A stretch of DNA of 64,000 nt from contig NC_079134.1 of NCBI RefSeq assembly GCF_945859705.1, forward strand, positions 157,825,718-157,889,717. The letters are read 5' to 3'. Origin of the DNA: Episyrphus balteatus. Lineage: Eukaryota > Arthropoda > Insecta > Diptera > Syrphidae. The number at the start of each line of letters is the position of its first letter. The stretch's first letter is position 1. A program made the translations under genes and the position numbers. The notes beneath the pieces are model-generated. The model worked only from the letters and a program-made list of their open reading frames with translations. It did not search any database and was not told where the DNA came from. Shown piece by piece: positions 10,159-22,465 of the stretch.

Positions 10159-11981
10159 AGTACAGGAAAGATAGACTTTTTCGTGGAACGAAATATAGGA
10201 CGGCTGAATTTTTCAAATCTGAAAGAGGGGCATTAGAAAAGCTTAAGTCCTTGTTTTCGGGACACCACCCCCCTGGCGAAATCCGCCATTTTGGAAAACG
10301 CGAATCGCTCTATATCTCCAAAACTATTTATTCTAGAGAAATGGTTATCAGGCCAAAGTTCTTGGAAATTTAATTATCTTTTTCTTTGTAATACATTATT
10401 TTTCTTAGCGGGGAATAGTTTTGAGGTTATGTTGTTTTAATTTATTTTGTTTCCTTTTTTTAAAGATTTTATCATTCTCGGTAATAGTAACATAATTTTA
10501 TATACATTACAAGTTATAGACCATCAAATTTCCAATAATTTGGTATATTTTTGAAAGTCATGCGATGTATGAGTCGAAAATTATTGATCTGAAAACTGTA
10601 GTCTAAGTACAGGAAAGTTAGTAAATAAAACAAGCATTTTAAGAAACGAAATATAGGGAGGCTGATTTTTTCAAATCTGAAATAAGGGTATTAGAAAAGC
10701 TTAAGTCCTGGTTTTCGGGACACCAACTCCATGGCGAAATCCGCCATTTTGAAAAACGTGAATTGATCTATATATACTAAACTATTGGCTTGACCGAATA
10801 AGTTTCTTAACCAAAGTTGTAGGTAATATAAATATCTTTTCTTGTACATTCACTGTTTTTCTGCGAGGACAACACTTTTAAGGTTATGTTGTTTAATTTT
10901 TTATTTTTTCGGTTTTTTTAATTTTTCTCTCTGATTAAAGTTGTAGAACATCAATATTCCTTTAATTTGGTGTACTTTTGAAGATTATATGATTTTTCTA
11001 AAAATAATATACTAATATGTTTTTGCATAAGGTTCATACCTAAAATACTTAATCGTGTACGTAATGTAAGAACAAGAAACATATGATATGAGAGGAAGTT
11101 AGTTATTAAGGTGGGTTATGGTAAACCGTAGAATATTGTGGTACACATATTTTGTGTTTTAAGTCAAACATCCAACTTTTATGATGCTAAAAAATTATTT
11201 TTCTATCATAGAGACCGAGAAAAATAAAAAAAATAAAAAAAAACCTCAAAAGTGTTGTCCTCGCTGAAAAACAGTGCATGTACAGTACAAGAACAGATAT
11301 TTATATTGCCTACAACTTTGGTTGAGTACCTTATTCGGTCAAGTCAATAGTGTAGCAAATATAGACCAATACACGTTTTTTAAAATGGCGGATTTCGCCA
11401 GGTGCTCGGCGTCCCGAGAACCAGGACTTAAGCTTTTCTAATACTCCTCTTTCAGATTTGAAAAAATCAGCCTCCCTATATTTCGTTCTACAAAATGTCT
11501 GTTTTTTTACTAACTTTCCTGTACTTAGACTACAGTTTTCAGATCAATAACTTTCGACTCATACATCGCATGACTTTCAAAAATATACCAAATTATTGGA
11601 AATTTGGTGGTCTATAACTTTAACTGTTTAAAAATTTATGTAACTAATACCGGGAATGATAACATCTTAAAAAAAACCGAAAAAAAAAATTAAAACAACA
11701 TAACCTCAAAACTATTGCCCGCTCAGAAAAATAATGTATTACAAAGAAAAAGATTATTAAATTTTAAAGAACTTTGGTCTGATAATAATTTCTCTAGGAT
11801 AAATAGTTTTGGAGATATAGAGCGATTCGCGTTTTCCAAAATGGCGGATTTCGCCAGGGGGGTGGTGTCCCGAAAACCAGGACTTAAGCTTTTATAATAC
11901 CCCTCTTTCAGATTTGAAAAATTCAGCCGTCCTATATTTCGTTCCACAATATGCCTGTTTTTATACTAACTTTCCTGTACT
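10159..11981. repeat. Head-to-head tandem dimers (A-B / B'-A'), foldback-like
   Basis: Unit A (10159-10605) and unit B (10606 to about 11050) both start AGTACAGGAAAG and share GAACGAAATATAGG, TTTTCGGGACACCA and GGCGAAATCCGCCATTTT. Inverted counterparts are B' (about 11100-11525) and A' (11526-11981), each ending CTTTCCTGTACT. A pairs best with A' and B with B', so the dimer existed before it was inverted. The centre (about 11050-11100) is unique. No target duplication could be fixed. Frames inside are repeat-derived. Confidence 0.85.
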
Positions 11982-13182
11982 ACGAAACAAATTTAAGAAA
12001 AATCAAATCACACAATCCGTCTGGATTTCATTTTCTAGGTTTAGAAGAATTTTAATTTGGTTTTCAAATTAAAAAAAAATGATGAATATTACAAAGTTGT
12101 AGACTCAAATTCTTTTAGAATATTTGGAAAAATGTGCAACAGGTAAATTATAAAAAAAACTAGGCTTTTTTCCAAAGCCTCAAAAAGGACTAAGAATAAA
12201 TACATATTTTTGTTATTTAAGATAATTTTTAATTTTAAGTGTAATAATTATAAAAAATATTCAAAGTGTATTCTTTTGGTTTGTATGCATAAAAGAGCCT
12301 GATTTTGGAATTCGTTGCGAGTATTAATTGAAGGTAATCAACTTTTGCTAAAAATCTACTTAAGAATCACCTCGTTAATTTCCTTTACCTCCTTAAAGGG
12401 ATGCCCTGTATTATAGAAGATTTAATTAAAACTCGTTAGATTTGATTAAAAAATATTTCTGTAAAATTTTGTCCAAATATCCACATGAAAATCGGTTTGG
12501 ACATTACTGGTTAAAAAGGATATTGAATGGATAGTTTTTCAAACATAAATTTGTTTTTATGTTTTGCAATCAACAAAATTTGTTCAAAAAATTTTTAAAT
12601 GGGTATAAAAAATAAAGGACATTTAACAGGGAAAAAACATAAAATTTATTGCTTTTATTAAATCTATGAAATAAAAGGAAAGTTTCCCTTTGAGATGAAA
12701 TGTTACAAAATCTCAAGTATCCCACTCACATTTTTGTTTTCGATCAAAAAGAATTTCAATAAATCGATTTGAAAATAAAGTGGTGAAAGGTGAATACTTT
12801 TAACTTAAAGTGTTATGAACCCAAGAAATAAAACAAAAAAAGTAGGTAAAATAGAAAGCTTACCCCATGATATCAAAACAACAGTCTTTGTTGTCTAATT
12901 TCACAAAAATGTTCCCATCAAAAATTTTAAAATGTACAAGAGTACCTTTGTGCTTTCTCAAATGAAAGTTCTTGACTAAATAAATTCTCTACTTCAGCAG
13001 ACCATTTTATATTAAAACATTTTACAAGGCTATGACCTGAGATATTCTTGAGATGGGTAGAAAGTAGGTACCTTCTAAAAGAACATTGTATTCTCAATAG
13101 AAATCACTGAACTTATCGCACCTAAGCTCTCTTTCCTGCCAAAATTATTATAAAGGATTTTCTTTGTTCCAAGTTTCCCAGA
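11982..13182. other. AT-rich non-coding stretch
   Basis: No exon, tandem array or inverted repeat was recognised. Confidence 0.4.
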
Positions 13183-13493
13183 CGTGTATGCAGAGTTGGG
13201 GAGTAATCATTACATTTGTAATTAATTACTAATTAATTACAATGCAATTACTCCACTAGTAATTGCATTGTAATCGAATTACTTTCCCATTACAAAGGAA
13301 ATGTAATTCGAAATGCAATTACAATTAAATTACCGTGTAATTTTATTGTAATTAAAACGATGAAATTACAAATGTAATTACATTGTAATTAAAATTGTAA
13401 TTTTAAAGTAATTATATTTTAAAAACAAAATAAAACCAAAATCTAAACCTTCAACATTTCAAAGAAAAACTATGCCACATGCCACATGTAAAG

Positions 13494-14090
13494 GGTGGAC
13501 CTACAGAGATGGGAGTTGTACCCAAATGTAGGTTAGAGTCCCCGCTACCTTTGGGCATCAAAAATTTTGTATTCATTTTTTTCAAAATTCCGAGATATAG
13601 CCGTTGGAAGTTGGGGGCGTGAAAAAGCTTCTGGGAGCTGAACGCTTTGACCTAGAGACATGGGGGTGGTGCCATATGAAAGGTTATATTCTCAGCTACC
13701 CGATAGTGGTATAATTCAGTTTTTGGATTTTTTTCAAAATTCCGAAAAAATTGCGTTTGAAAGTTGGGGTAAAATTTTGTTTCGAAAAATCCCCGAACCT
13801 TTGAACGCTCCTCGAAGCTAAACCGCTTGAGAGCAATTTTTGGGAGTGATGCCAAATGATAGCTTGTGTCATGGGCCTACGCTTTCCACATTGTCAGATT
13901 TTTAAAAACTCATCTTCCATGTTAAACCGCCACATCATGCCTATTTTTTCAGAATCGGGCTTATTTTGTTTTTACTTTTAAGTTCTCCCGGTTTGAGAAC
14001 GCGTGGACCTACAGGGATGGGAGTTGTACCCAAATGTAAGTTAGAGTCCCCGCTACCTTTGGGCATCAAAAATGTTTTTTAAATTTTTTT
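13494..14090. repeat. Two-copy direct repeat inside the hAT element
   Basis: The block beginning GTGGACCTACAGAGATGGGA near 13497 recurs near 14005. It includes GAGTCCCCGCTACC and TTTGGGCATCAAAAAT. The copies are about 510 bp apart, and a more diverged version lies near 13640-13740 (GGTGGTGCCATATGAAAGG). Confidence 0.7.
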
Positions 14091-14101
14091 CAAAATGCCG
14101 T

Positions 14102-14366
14102 ATGTGGCAAGTTGCATGTTGCAAGTTGCACGTGGCAAGTTGCATGTGGCAAGTTGCATGTGGCAGGTTGCATGTGGCAAGTTGCATGTGGCAGGTTGCA
14201 GGTGGCAAGTTGCATGTGGCAAGTTGCATGTGGCAAGTTTTATGTTGCAAGTTGCATGTGGCAAGTTGCATGTGGCAAGTTGCATGTGGCAAGTTGCATG
14301 GGCAAGTTGCATGTTGCAAGTTACATGTGGCAAGGTTCATGTAGCAAGTGGCATGTAGCAAGTTGC
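14102..14366. repeat. 14-bp minisatellite, about 19 copies
   Basis: The unit GTGGCAAGTTGCAT is repeated with small changes. It contains few stops in any frame, so it gives long Cys/Ala/Leu/His-rich open frames on both strands (for example 14053-14481 - and 14112-14462 +) that are not genes. Confidence 0.93.
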
Positions 14367-14375
14367 AAAGCCATT

Positions 14376-14511
14376 GTTCCTGAAGTACAACACAATACTT
14401 CAATCGTCGCTCCCATTGAAAGGCTTTTTTCATTTGCGGGCATAATAAATGCGCCGCGGTGAAATAAGTTATCGGACACAAACTTTGAAAAGTTTGTTTT
14501 GCTTAAAGCAA
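14376..14511 (+). pseudogene. hAT transposase C-terminal dimerisation region, fragment
   Basis: This is the only transposase piece left in the hAT element. The + frame reads NTSIVAPIERLFSFAGIINA, then P-R, an in-frame stop (TGA), then NKLSDTNFEKFVLLK. It matches the hAT dimerisation pattern (T/S-S-x-x-x-E-R-x-F-S-x-x-G, then R-x-x-L-x-x-x-x-F-E-x-L). The upstream frame is minisatellite, with no BED finger, DDE core or start codon. The stop and loss of the catalytic domain mean no active enzyme. It lies 3' within the element, as expected for a + strand transposase. Confidence 0.8.
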
Positions 14512-14565
14512 TAATAAATTACCAGTAATTTTTTTGTAACTTTTCGTGTAATATGATAATAGCTG

Positions 14566-14702
14566 TGTTTTATTATTCTCGTGATCCAGATCAAATCTTA
14601 TTGCTTTCATTTCCCTTACAAAAAAAGCAGGATCTTGCTTAGTTATTGTAAAGCTAACAAATAAAATGATCTGATCTGGATCACGGGAATAATAAAACAC
14701 AA
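14566..14702. repeat. Small inverted-repeat insertion (137 bp)
   Basis: The arms are GTGTTTTATTATTC plus TCGTGATCCAGATC on the left and the complementary GATCTGGATCACGG plus GAATAATAAAACAC on the right. It forms a hairpin inside the hAT element, probably a later miniature insertion. Confidence 0.7.
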
Positions 14703-15013
14703 CTAATATTAATTAATTTATTGAATGATTTTGTTTCGTTTGAATAAAATAAAATGTTTAATTTAATTTAGAAATTAATTTCAGAGTTTCAATTACAATA
14801 TAATTACTTTCAAATTCCAAAATATTTAATTACAATGCAATTACTTTTGTAATTTCATAATGTAATTACAATAAAATTACACGGTAATTTAATTGTAATT
14901 GCATTTCGAATTACATTTCCATTGTAATGGGAAAGTAATTCGATTACAATGCAATTACCCTGTAATTACATGTAATGTAATTAACGATTCGATTACCCAA
15001 CTCTGCGTGTATG

Positions 15014-16429
15014 TAAGATTGTAAGTACATAGATAAAGAAATACCTACTGCTGCGCATAACCTTGATGAAAACAAAAAAACAGTAAAAGTCATTTTTCTT
15101 TTGGTGTTCCTACAAAGGACAAAAAAGAGTATGTATCTTTTCATCGTTTTTATGATTCCTTTTAACTTGTTTGTTGTCTAAGCTCTACAAAAAAAAATAT
15201 GTTGAATTGGGAGTTATCTGTTTGCCCTCAACCAGCTCCAACCATCCTAAATCAACTCTTAAAAAAAAGTCGATTTATTTTAATGGAGCTTTGATTTGGT
15301 TTATAAAAGGAAATCATAATTCAAATTTAAATATACTTTATCATTACGAAAAAGGTTATGGGGAAGGGTTACCAATTTGGTTCTGCGTTTTCAGCTCCCA
15401 CTCTGTCCTCTTTCCAATCATCGAGGAGGGTTTGAATTTTGTACAAAACCCAAAATTTATATCTTTTACAGCAAAAAAAAAAGAATTAAATTGAAAATTC
15501 AACCATAACTTTTTGTTTGATTTAATTTTAAATTTTATTTTTTTTTTTTACTTACTTCGAAGGAATATTTATGCGTCGTCGGAGTTTTCGTTTTAATTTA
15601 TTTTTTTTTTTTATTTACAAAAAACCTAAAGCGACTGAATGGAGCATTTATTTTAATCTCAAGACACACATTAGTGTGCGTGTGGAGTTTTAGTTTAGTT
15701 TTTTGTATAAAAAAAAAAACAAAAAAAACATCCGCAAAATGCCGTGCATCAGCAGAACAAATCTCTTCTCTGTTGGCATCGAATCTTTAGTTTTTGTGCT
15801 GCTTCGTATATTTTCATCATATCGATGCAGAGAGTTATTTTTAACTCATTCCATTTTATAAAAATAAAATTTAAATAAACAATGTAGGTACGATTGAATA
15901 TAGCTTAAGGGCTTTTCTTCTTGGAGAAATATACAATTTACCTTTTTATGTAGGTTTAGGTAGATTGTGTCTTTTTTTGACACAAAATGAAGTCGAAATT
16001 TTATTGGAAATTGAAAATCTACATCCATAAACGAAAAATAAATCGAAACAAAATAAAAGAATGACCCAGTTATTTTAAAATTTCACTTTAAAACAACTGT
16101 CTGTCTCAATCAATCTCTGGAATTATTATTATTATTTTATCTTGATTGAATATTAATCTATGACAAGTCTTTCAATTTGTGGTTCTTGATTGATGTAAAA
16201 CACCTTCGGGAAAACAGAATATACGTAGGTGGTTTTGTAAAATGTTTCTGAATAATTTCTCAGAGTAACTTTGAAAGAGATGGAAAAAATAATATAATTG
16301 ATTACTAAAGTTTTGTTCTCAATTTACATTGAAATAGTTTTTTTTTTTTTGTAATAGGTGTACGATTTGAAAAGATTAAAAAAAAAAGTTGATATGCCAT
16401 TATTAGGAAATCACACGGTGTTACAAAAA
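15014..16429. other. AT-rich non-coding stretch
   Basis: No convincing exon or repeat was seen. The region has many poly-A and poly-T runs. A frame at 15171-15494 has no recognisable domain and its composition follows the surrounding AT bias. Confidence 0.4.
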
Positions 16430-17600
16430 TGAGGTTTTAAAATATACGCGGGCGGAGAACTATAACGTTTTGTAGAGCTAGTCGCACTGATTACGAAACG
16501 GTATTTAAAAAGTCCCTAACACCCCTAAAATCTGAAGTTAGGGGCAAAAAACGGTTTTTTTGACCTTCACCCATTGAAAAAAATCTAGCTTCGTCAAATT
16601 TTTACCCATTTTCGATTTTACAGTTTCTGATAGGAGATAAATATACCTTTTCAACAATGTATAAAACATGTAAATCGGTTAAACCACCTAGAATTTATAA
16701 GCTGTCAAAGTTCTTTACCCAACTTCGACATCAAATTAAAGTATATATTTTCACAACAACATGCTGTTTTAAAAATATATTCTAAAATAATATTTATTTC
16801 CAAATCAAACGAAGTATTTTTTTATGAAAATCAGTTTGAAATTGGCTTGGAAAAAAAAAATTTTACGATTTCAACCCAGATACAAAAATTCAAACATTTA
16901 GGTATAGAACAAAAATGTTGTTTTGGCACGTAGTAGGATAACTTGGGCGCCAGGATTTGATAACGGGTTTTTGTAGAGGAGTTCAATTCAAACAATTTTT
17001 TTTTTCTTTGGGAGGGGGGTCTATCTCCCCCTGTTTAGGTGTGAGGGGCAGTTTTCTAAAAAAAAAATTATCAAAATAAAAAAAAAATATTTAAAAACAA
17101 CGGCAACACTTACAGTAATAAATGATACCATTCCGAAAGGCAAAATTGTACATTTAATTTTAATTTTTAAATCAATATATTATAACCAATAGTTTTTGAA
17201 ATAATCGATTTCAAAGTTAAAAATAGGTGAACAAATTTTTTTTAAAACTCATTTTATACTATTTTCTGTAAATTTTAATAAAAAAAAATTACACACACAA
17301 AAAACTGCCTCAATTGATTTCTTATCGAAAAGTGAAAACTATAATGATTCTATGTCTTCTAGTTTTTGAGAAAATTGAAAAATTATTTTATCAGATTTTT
17401 CTTTTTTCAAAATATTTTTTTGTTTTTATTTGTTTTTATTTTTCAATTTTCTCAAAAACTAGAAGAATAATTATTATTCAACTTTAATTTCGAAAAAAAA
17501 ATTCCGTTTTCAAATAATTGAGGTTTAAAAATAAATTAAACTATTTTCAAAATATCCCAAAATGCTTTTTTTTTTATTGAAAATCTTATAAAATTTTGAT
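16430..17600. mobile_element. Relic copy of the 51-54.6 kb foldback family
   Basis: 16930-17110 matches 51945-52110 in order: GATAACTTNGGCGCC, GATAACGGGTTTTTGTAGAGG (51.9 kb: GACAACGGCTATTTCTAGAGG), a run of G, then a second TTTAGG...GGGGCA phrase, then AACAACGGCAACACTTACAG. Further in, both have ATAATCGATTTCAAA and TTCTAGTTTTTGAGAAAAT. The centre is itself inverted (TTTTTGAGAAAATTGAAAA near 17360 against TTTTCAATTTTCTCAAAAA near 17439). The copy is truncated and diverged, with no coding capacity. Confidence 0.7.
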
Positions 17601-17639
17601 TTGTTTTTTTTTTTTTTTATTTTTGAATATGAGTCTTAT

Positions 17640-18000
17640 TGCCAAAATCGTTAGAGTCGTTTTTGAAAAAAAAAAAAAATGGTTTTTCTACTTTGTTTTT
17701 GACCATAGTCAAATAATCAGCGTAAATCAGACACTTGAAGTCTTAAACACAGATGGTTCTTCTTTTATAAACGAAATAAAAAAGAAGAGGACCTAAATGT
17801 CTCCCTTGTGGTATTCCAGAATTAATTTTAAACTTATTTGCTTTGCAACTACTCGTATTAAATAAAAGATTTATCTAATTAATAAAATTAAATTCATCGT
17901 ACAAAACAATTGCTGAATCCTAATTTCATTTATTTTTAAAAAAACAGAACTCGATGTTTCAGAGCTTGAGGAAGGCTTTACTGAAATCAGTAAATGGGTA
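17640..18000 (-). pseudogene. Non-LTR retrotransposon (LINE) reverse transcriptase remnant
   Basis: Reading the - strand from about 17997 down, three reverse-transcriptase motifs appear in the right order. They are TDFSKAF (17991-17971, the motif A aspartate region), SGIPQGRHLGPLLF (near 17817-17776, the G-I-P-Q-G motif) and YADY (17724-17713, the catalytic Y-A-D-D box with its last D changed to Y). LGFSNCFV lies between the first two. Stops and at least one frameshift separate the motifs, so it is dead. The phrasing is most like Jockey-type elements; the clade is an inference. Confidence 0.82.
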
Positions 18001-18429
18001 CAAAATCAACTTGTTTTTTTATTTTCAAAGGAATCGATACAGTTTTTAGTCAATTCTATTAAAATCGTTTTTATTTGTATGCAGAAAATTAAATTAAGAT
18101 TTCAAATGTATACATGAATTCACTGTAAAGTTATACGTTGTTTAGATATGGATAGTTATTATAATAGTCAAGAGCTTGGTTTTTTGATTGGTGTAGCAGT
18201 CATGCAGTCTAAAAAAAACTGTGGAAAAATCAAACAAAACGAAATCGTAGAACAAGAAGAATGAAGCTTTCACATGCTCTTTGTATTGTCATGATACGAT
18301 TATTTTTAACTACGACCGACACAGCTTAAGGAAAATCACTAAAAAAATCACGAATTTCTTTGATTCTCTTATTTAATCGGGCTACTGTATTTAGTTTATA
18401 TAAATAGTTTAAATTAGTCTAGTGATGGA
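18001..18429. other. AT-rich non-coding stretch
   Basis: Nothing recognised. It may be further upstream decay of the LINE on its right side. Confidence 0.3.
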
Positions 18430-19345
18430 AGTGCCAAGTTTTTTTTAATAAGATTTAGCGCTAAAATGTATGGAAACAAATTTTTTGGGGATTTAATGGG
18501 ACTTTCACTTTTTCAGAACAAAATTTGTTTTTTAAATATCTTCTAAACGTCGTCGTTTGTCCAAACGACGAAATTTGTTATACGTAAAGAACTCGAAAAA
18601 CCGATAGAAGTTTGCATTGATTATCTCATAAGTAGGAACAAACGATGATTTTTGATCTGTATCCATTTCTCGAGGTGGACAAACGATAGTCGTTTGAATT
18701 TTGAAAAAAAAAAATTGAGGGATTTTAGGGACTTTGAAATTTTTAATAGGTAGGTACACTGTGGTGTATGCGTAACATTTTTTTGTAATTTTAAAATTTT
18801 GTTTTTTTAATATCTCCTAAACGTAGAGTGGACAAAGAATGATTTTTGGTATGTATTCATTTCTCGAGGTGGACAAAAAAAATATTTTTTGAGGATTTTA
18901 GAAAAAATTATAGAGGTATTGTGTATATGAGAGTTGCTATAAAAAAAAATCTTTTTGAAAAATCTCCTAAATGCAGGGTGGACAAACGATGATTTTTGGT
19001 ATACGCAAAGAACTAAAGTTGGACAAACGACAACAGTTTGAATTTTTGAAAAAAAAAAATTGATTTTTGGGGGATTTTAGAGGAATTTCAATTGTTCAGT
19101 ATGCAAAAATTGTTTTTTTTTTTCAATATCTCCTAAACGCAGGGCTGATAAATGATAAAATTTGGTACGCATATAGAACTCGAGATAGACAAACAATTGC
19201 ATTTAGTTCTATACGTCTATCTCAAAATTTGAACGCTTCAGACTTCCCATCAAAAAAAGGAATTCGCTCTAAAGTTTTTTTGAAGGGTAGACAGACGAAA
19301 ATTTTTGGTGGACAAACATGGACAAACGGCGGACAAACGAATTAG
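18430..19345. repeat. Diverged tandem repeat, about four units
   Basis: Units are marked by ATATCTCCTAAACG or a close variant near 18535, 18819, 18959 and 19124. Each is followed by GTGGACAAACGATGATTTTT-like text, then AACTCGAGGTGGACAAACGA-like text, a poly-A run and GGGGATTTTAG. Spacing varies (140-285 bp) because some units have lost segments. One unit junction carries a copy of the dispersed 26-bp motif (18756-18780). Confidence 0.75.
18756..18780 (-). repeat. Dispersed ~26-bp motif, copy 2
   Basis: CACTGTGGTGTATGCGTAAC then ATTT. Inverted relative to the copy at 4339. It is preceded by TA. Confidence 0.65.
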
Positions 19346-22254
19346 ACAAGTTTGGTTCAAAAATTTGGAGGTCGCAATTCTGAATTCACTGAGCTCACCT
19401 CCAACAGTGTTGATATAACAAAATATAAATAAAATCAATAAAAAAAAAACATGTTCATTATGAATGTATGTACCTTTTATTTTCAACAAACTTTTAAAAT
19501 CTGATAGGCATATCCAAGAGCTCATGTTCTTACGCCATTGGTACTGCTAGGAATATTAATTTATCACCCTAAATGAAACCGTTGTCTTTTTGTATTCACT
19601 TCCGGTTTGTCCCCCTTACGAAATACCTATCTACCACCATTAATAAATGATGAATCCATAAATATGCAACTTTAATAAAAAGGTCATTGCTCAATGTATA
19701 CAAGTATAGACACATACAAACAAAGATAAGAATAAGATAGGATATTTATAAAAAGCATCTTATAACCACTTATCAAAGATTAGATATAGGTACCTACTAT
19801 ACATTCCTACTTATTTACATTATTTAGTTCAATGACATCCAAGGTCCTTGGCTTCAAAGCCAAAAAAAAAAACCTACCTAACCTACAAAGTAGCCACTAC
19901 CTACCTAATTGCAAATTGCACAATAAATTAATTTAAAAAATAAGAACAATCACAATAAATAATATGCCAAGGAAAACAAAATAAACAAACAAACAATAAG
20001 GTATAGATAGATACACATAATGGGTCATGAAAAAATAAAACAAAAAGAATGAAAGAAAAAATTAAAATATATCTAGGCTACTTTATACTCCCCACACTTT
20101 GTTAGTTTTTGACGTCACTTAGCACATTATGGTGATTTAAAAAAAAGAAAAAACTAAATAGAACCAATACAAAATTATTCCAACACACACAAATCTAACC
20201 CATGAACAAACAAAATGCACCCATGAATTTAATTAACAACATTTTTTTTTTATTAAACAAGTTTAATAATAAATAATAAAATAGCCCCCTCTCTCTATTT
20301 CTCCTCTTTTTCAATTATTCAACATTTTTCAAGAGTTTTATAGTATCATCTTTTTCTTCCTTCTAAAAATGAAATGCACTTGCCCACACTCTCTTTTTTC
20401 TCTATTTCTCCTCACACACTCTTATAAATGCGCAAACAAAACAAATTCAACACACACACATCCACATTGTACAAAAACAGCTGACTGGTTTCTCGTCAGC
20501 CGTCATCACACAAGGGGGGCACAAACAACAACAACAAAAAAGACGAAGATATGTAATAGAAATGGAAGAAAAGTAATATGAAAAAAGGTAATAGCCAACC
20601 CATACCACAATTACCACCCATCTAACCCCCTTCTGTAACAGTGTTTTTCCACAAAACTGACATTTCAAATGACGTAATAGCATAGAAACAACTTACCTCA
20701 AAATGTCCTTCTCTTCACCTTAATTTTTTTTTTTAATCTTTAGCTGCTTTCTGATGATGATATAAAATCCCACAGGAATAACAACAATAAAAAAAAAAAA
20801 ATAATTTTAAAAGCAAAAATAAGAAAATCTATTCACGATTTTCATTTTTCATCTCATCACTTTGCACAGTTGTTGACTTGGCACTCTTAAATGGCACCCA
20901 ACGGCAGTCTCTGTATTGTCAAAAAGTTCATATTACAGTTTTTATTTCTTCCAGACAACAAAAGTCCCGCATAATAGAGCTCATCACTCACTTTTCTCTA
21001 TAAATTCACAAATCCGTTTTTTTGTTCGTTCCTTTTGCAACGGAAAATCAATTTAATGCAATTATATGGGGCGAAATGTCAATTTGTCTTTATATTCCCC
21101 ACACTCAGGGTTTTATTGTTTAAAACACTGTACAAACAACGGTAATATTGCAATATTGTCCACGATTAAAAAAAAGAGTAACAGAAGAGAGAAAAAAAAT
21201 TAAACCAAAAAATTAGGATAAAACAAATCAATTTTTTTTTTATTATTTCTGAATAGACTTGAACTAAAAAAATGACAACTTTAATCGATTCTCCCCACAC
21301 AAATAGAAATTATCACAAGGTGTAGATGCTTATTTGGGGTTGTGTTTGGGAGAGAAGAAGAAACGGAATTTCCCTGCAAATCAACTCTTTTTTTTATTGT
21401 CTACTAGATACTAAAAGCTGCTGCAGGAAAATTGATAAATTATGAAGAAAATTTTACTAAGTTTTTTTTCCAACATTTCTAGAAATTCACCTAATACAAT
21501 TATTTTTATTATAATTGACGTTTTCACAATTTGTCAAAGATCATTTTTTATAAATGTCCGTCGCACTTGCATCGGTTTACTCCAACTATTTATAGATTGC
21601 ATTTTTTCTATATTTTGTATTGTTCTTTTTTCTGTTAAATGAAAAAACAAATTTTCTTTTTTTCTTTCTCTCAAATTGGGAAGAAGAAAATTTTTACTGG
21701 TAGTTCGTTTGTACGAAGACAGACAACTGAGCAAAATTGCAAAATAGCCACCCTAAATTGAAATTTTCTTTTTTACCACACACACATACAAACGGAGTAT
21801 AGACGTCAAAAAATGTTTAATAGAGTTGTCTCTTCTTTACAAATTAAATTGCAGCACAGTTGGCAAATTTCTATCTCTTTTTCTCATATGTTGCAAGTCT
21901 TGCAAAATTTACACAAATGACGTAAATTGTCTTTTTTTTCACCACAGAAACCAACCCACACACATAAAAACACGATTATGATAATGGGAGAAATAATAAT
22001 CTATTCATAATTTGCATAAATGGGAAAATGTTTTTTTCATATATTTTCACCTTATTCGAACTTTATTTTATAGTTTCTTTCTTTGTCTTCACTTCACGAC
22101 TTTGTGAAGAATATAAAATCGATTTGGAAATGAGAATCCCGTTTTTGTAATAAAAAATCAAACCAAGATACAGAGAAGACAACAAAGACAATTATCAAAA
22201 AAACGGGGAACTGAAAATTAAAACAAGTGCCTCTTTCTCTCACTCTCTCTTAAC

Positions 22255-22300
22255 TTTGCTTTGGAAATTTCGTCCGCGGTACCGACTGAACTTTTTTTTT
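22255..22300 (-). promoter_or_regulatory. Possible - strand initiator region (weak)
   Basis: On the - strand, TTCAGTCGGTACCGCGGACG contains the insect initiator core TCAGT. It is followed by a GA-rich leader (GAGAGAGTGAGAGAAAGAGG). This resembles a fly first exon, but no TATA box at a proper distance and no downstream coding exon were found. Inference only. Confidence 0.2.
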
Positions 22301-22365
22301 TTGCGAAAACAACTGCACAATACTGTGTCCGTTTTTCATCTGTCTACTGTCTCTTCGTTTTGTCT

Positions 22366-22465
22366 GTACGAAAGCCTCTGCCTTTGGTTGGATTCTGGAA
22401 CTGCTGGAAGCTTAACGGATTCGAAGTTCGAATAAAAATTCACCCTACTTGGCAGAGGCTTTTGT
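22366..22465. repeat. Short inverted repeat
   Basis: ACGAAAGCCTCTGCC near 22368 and GGCAGAGGCTTTTGT near 22450 are complementary over about 15 bp with a ~65-bp loop. No element class can be assigned. Confidence 0.5.

Larger units (their letters stand above)
13191..15005. mobile_element. Decayed hAT transposon with 8-bp target duplication
   Basis: The 8-bp duplication CGTGTATG lies at 13183-13190 and 15006-15013. The ends are CAGAGTTGGG and its complement CCCAACTCTG. Subterminal sequence (GTAATTGCATTGTAATCGAA and related blocks) is a dense array of GTAATTA/TTGTAAT motifs, inverted between 13203-13420 and 14760-15000. Inside are a two-copy segment, a 14-bp minisatellite, a small hairpin and a fragment of hAT transposase C-terminus, which independently confirms the superfamily. 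The rest of the transposase is missing, so the element is dead. Confidence 0.88.

Noticed and set aside
14053..14481. 142-codon - strand open frame rich in Cys, Ala, Thr and Leu, with overlapping + strand frames
   Set aside because: It is translation of the 14-bp minisatellite, which is almost stop-free in several frames on both strands; no start context or domain.
22410..22440. TTCGAAGTTCGAATA as a tRNA B-box
   Set aside because: No A-box or cloverleaf partner sequence upstream; no tRNA could be folded.
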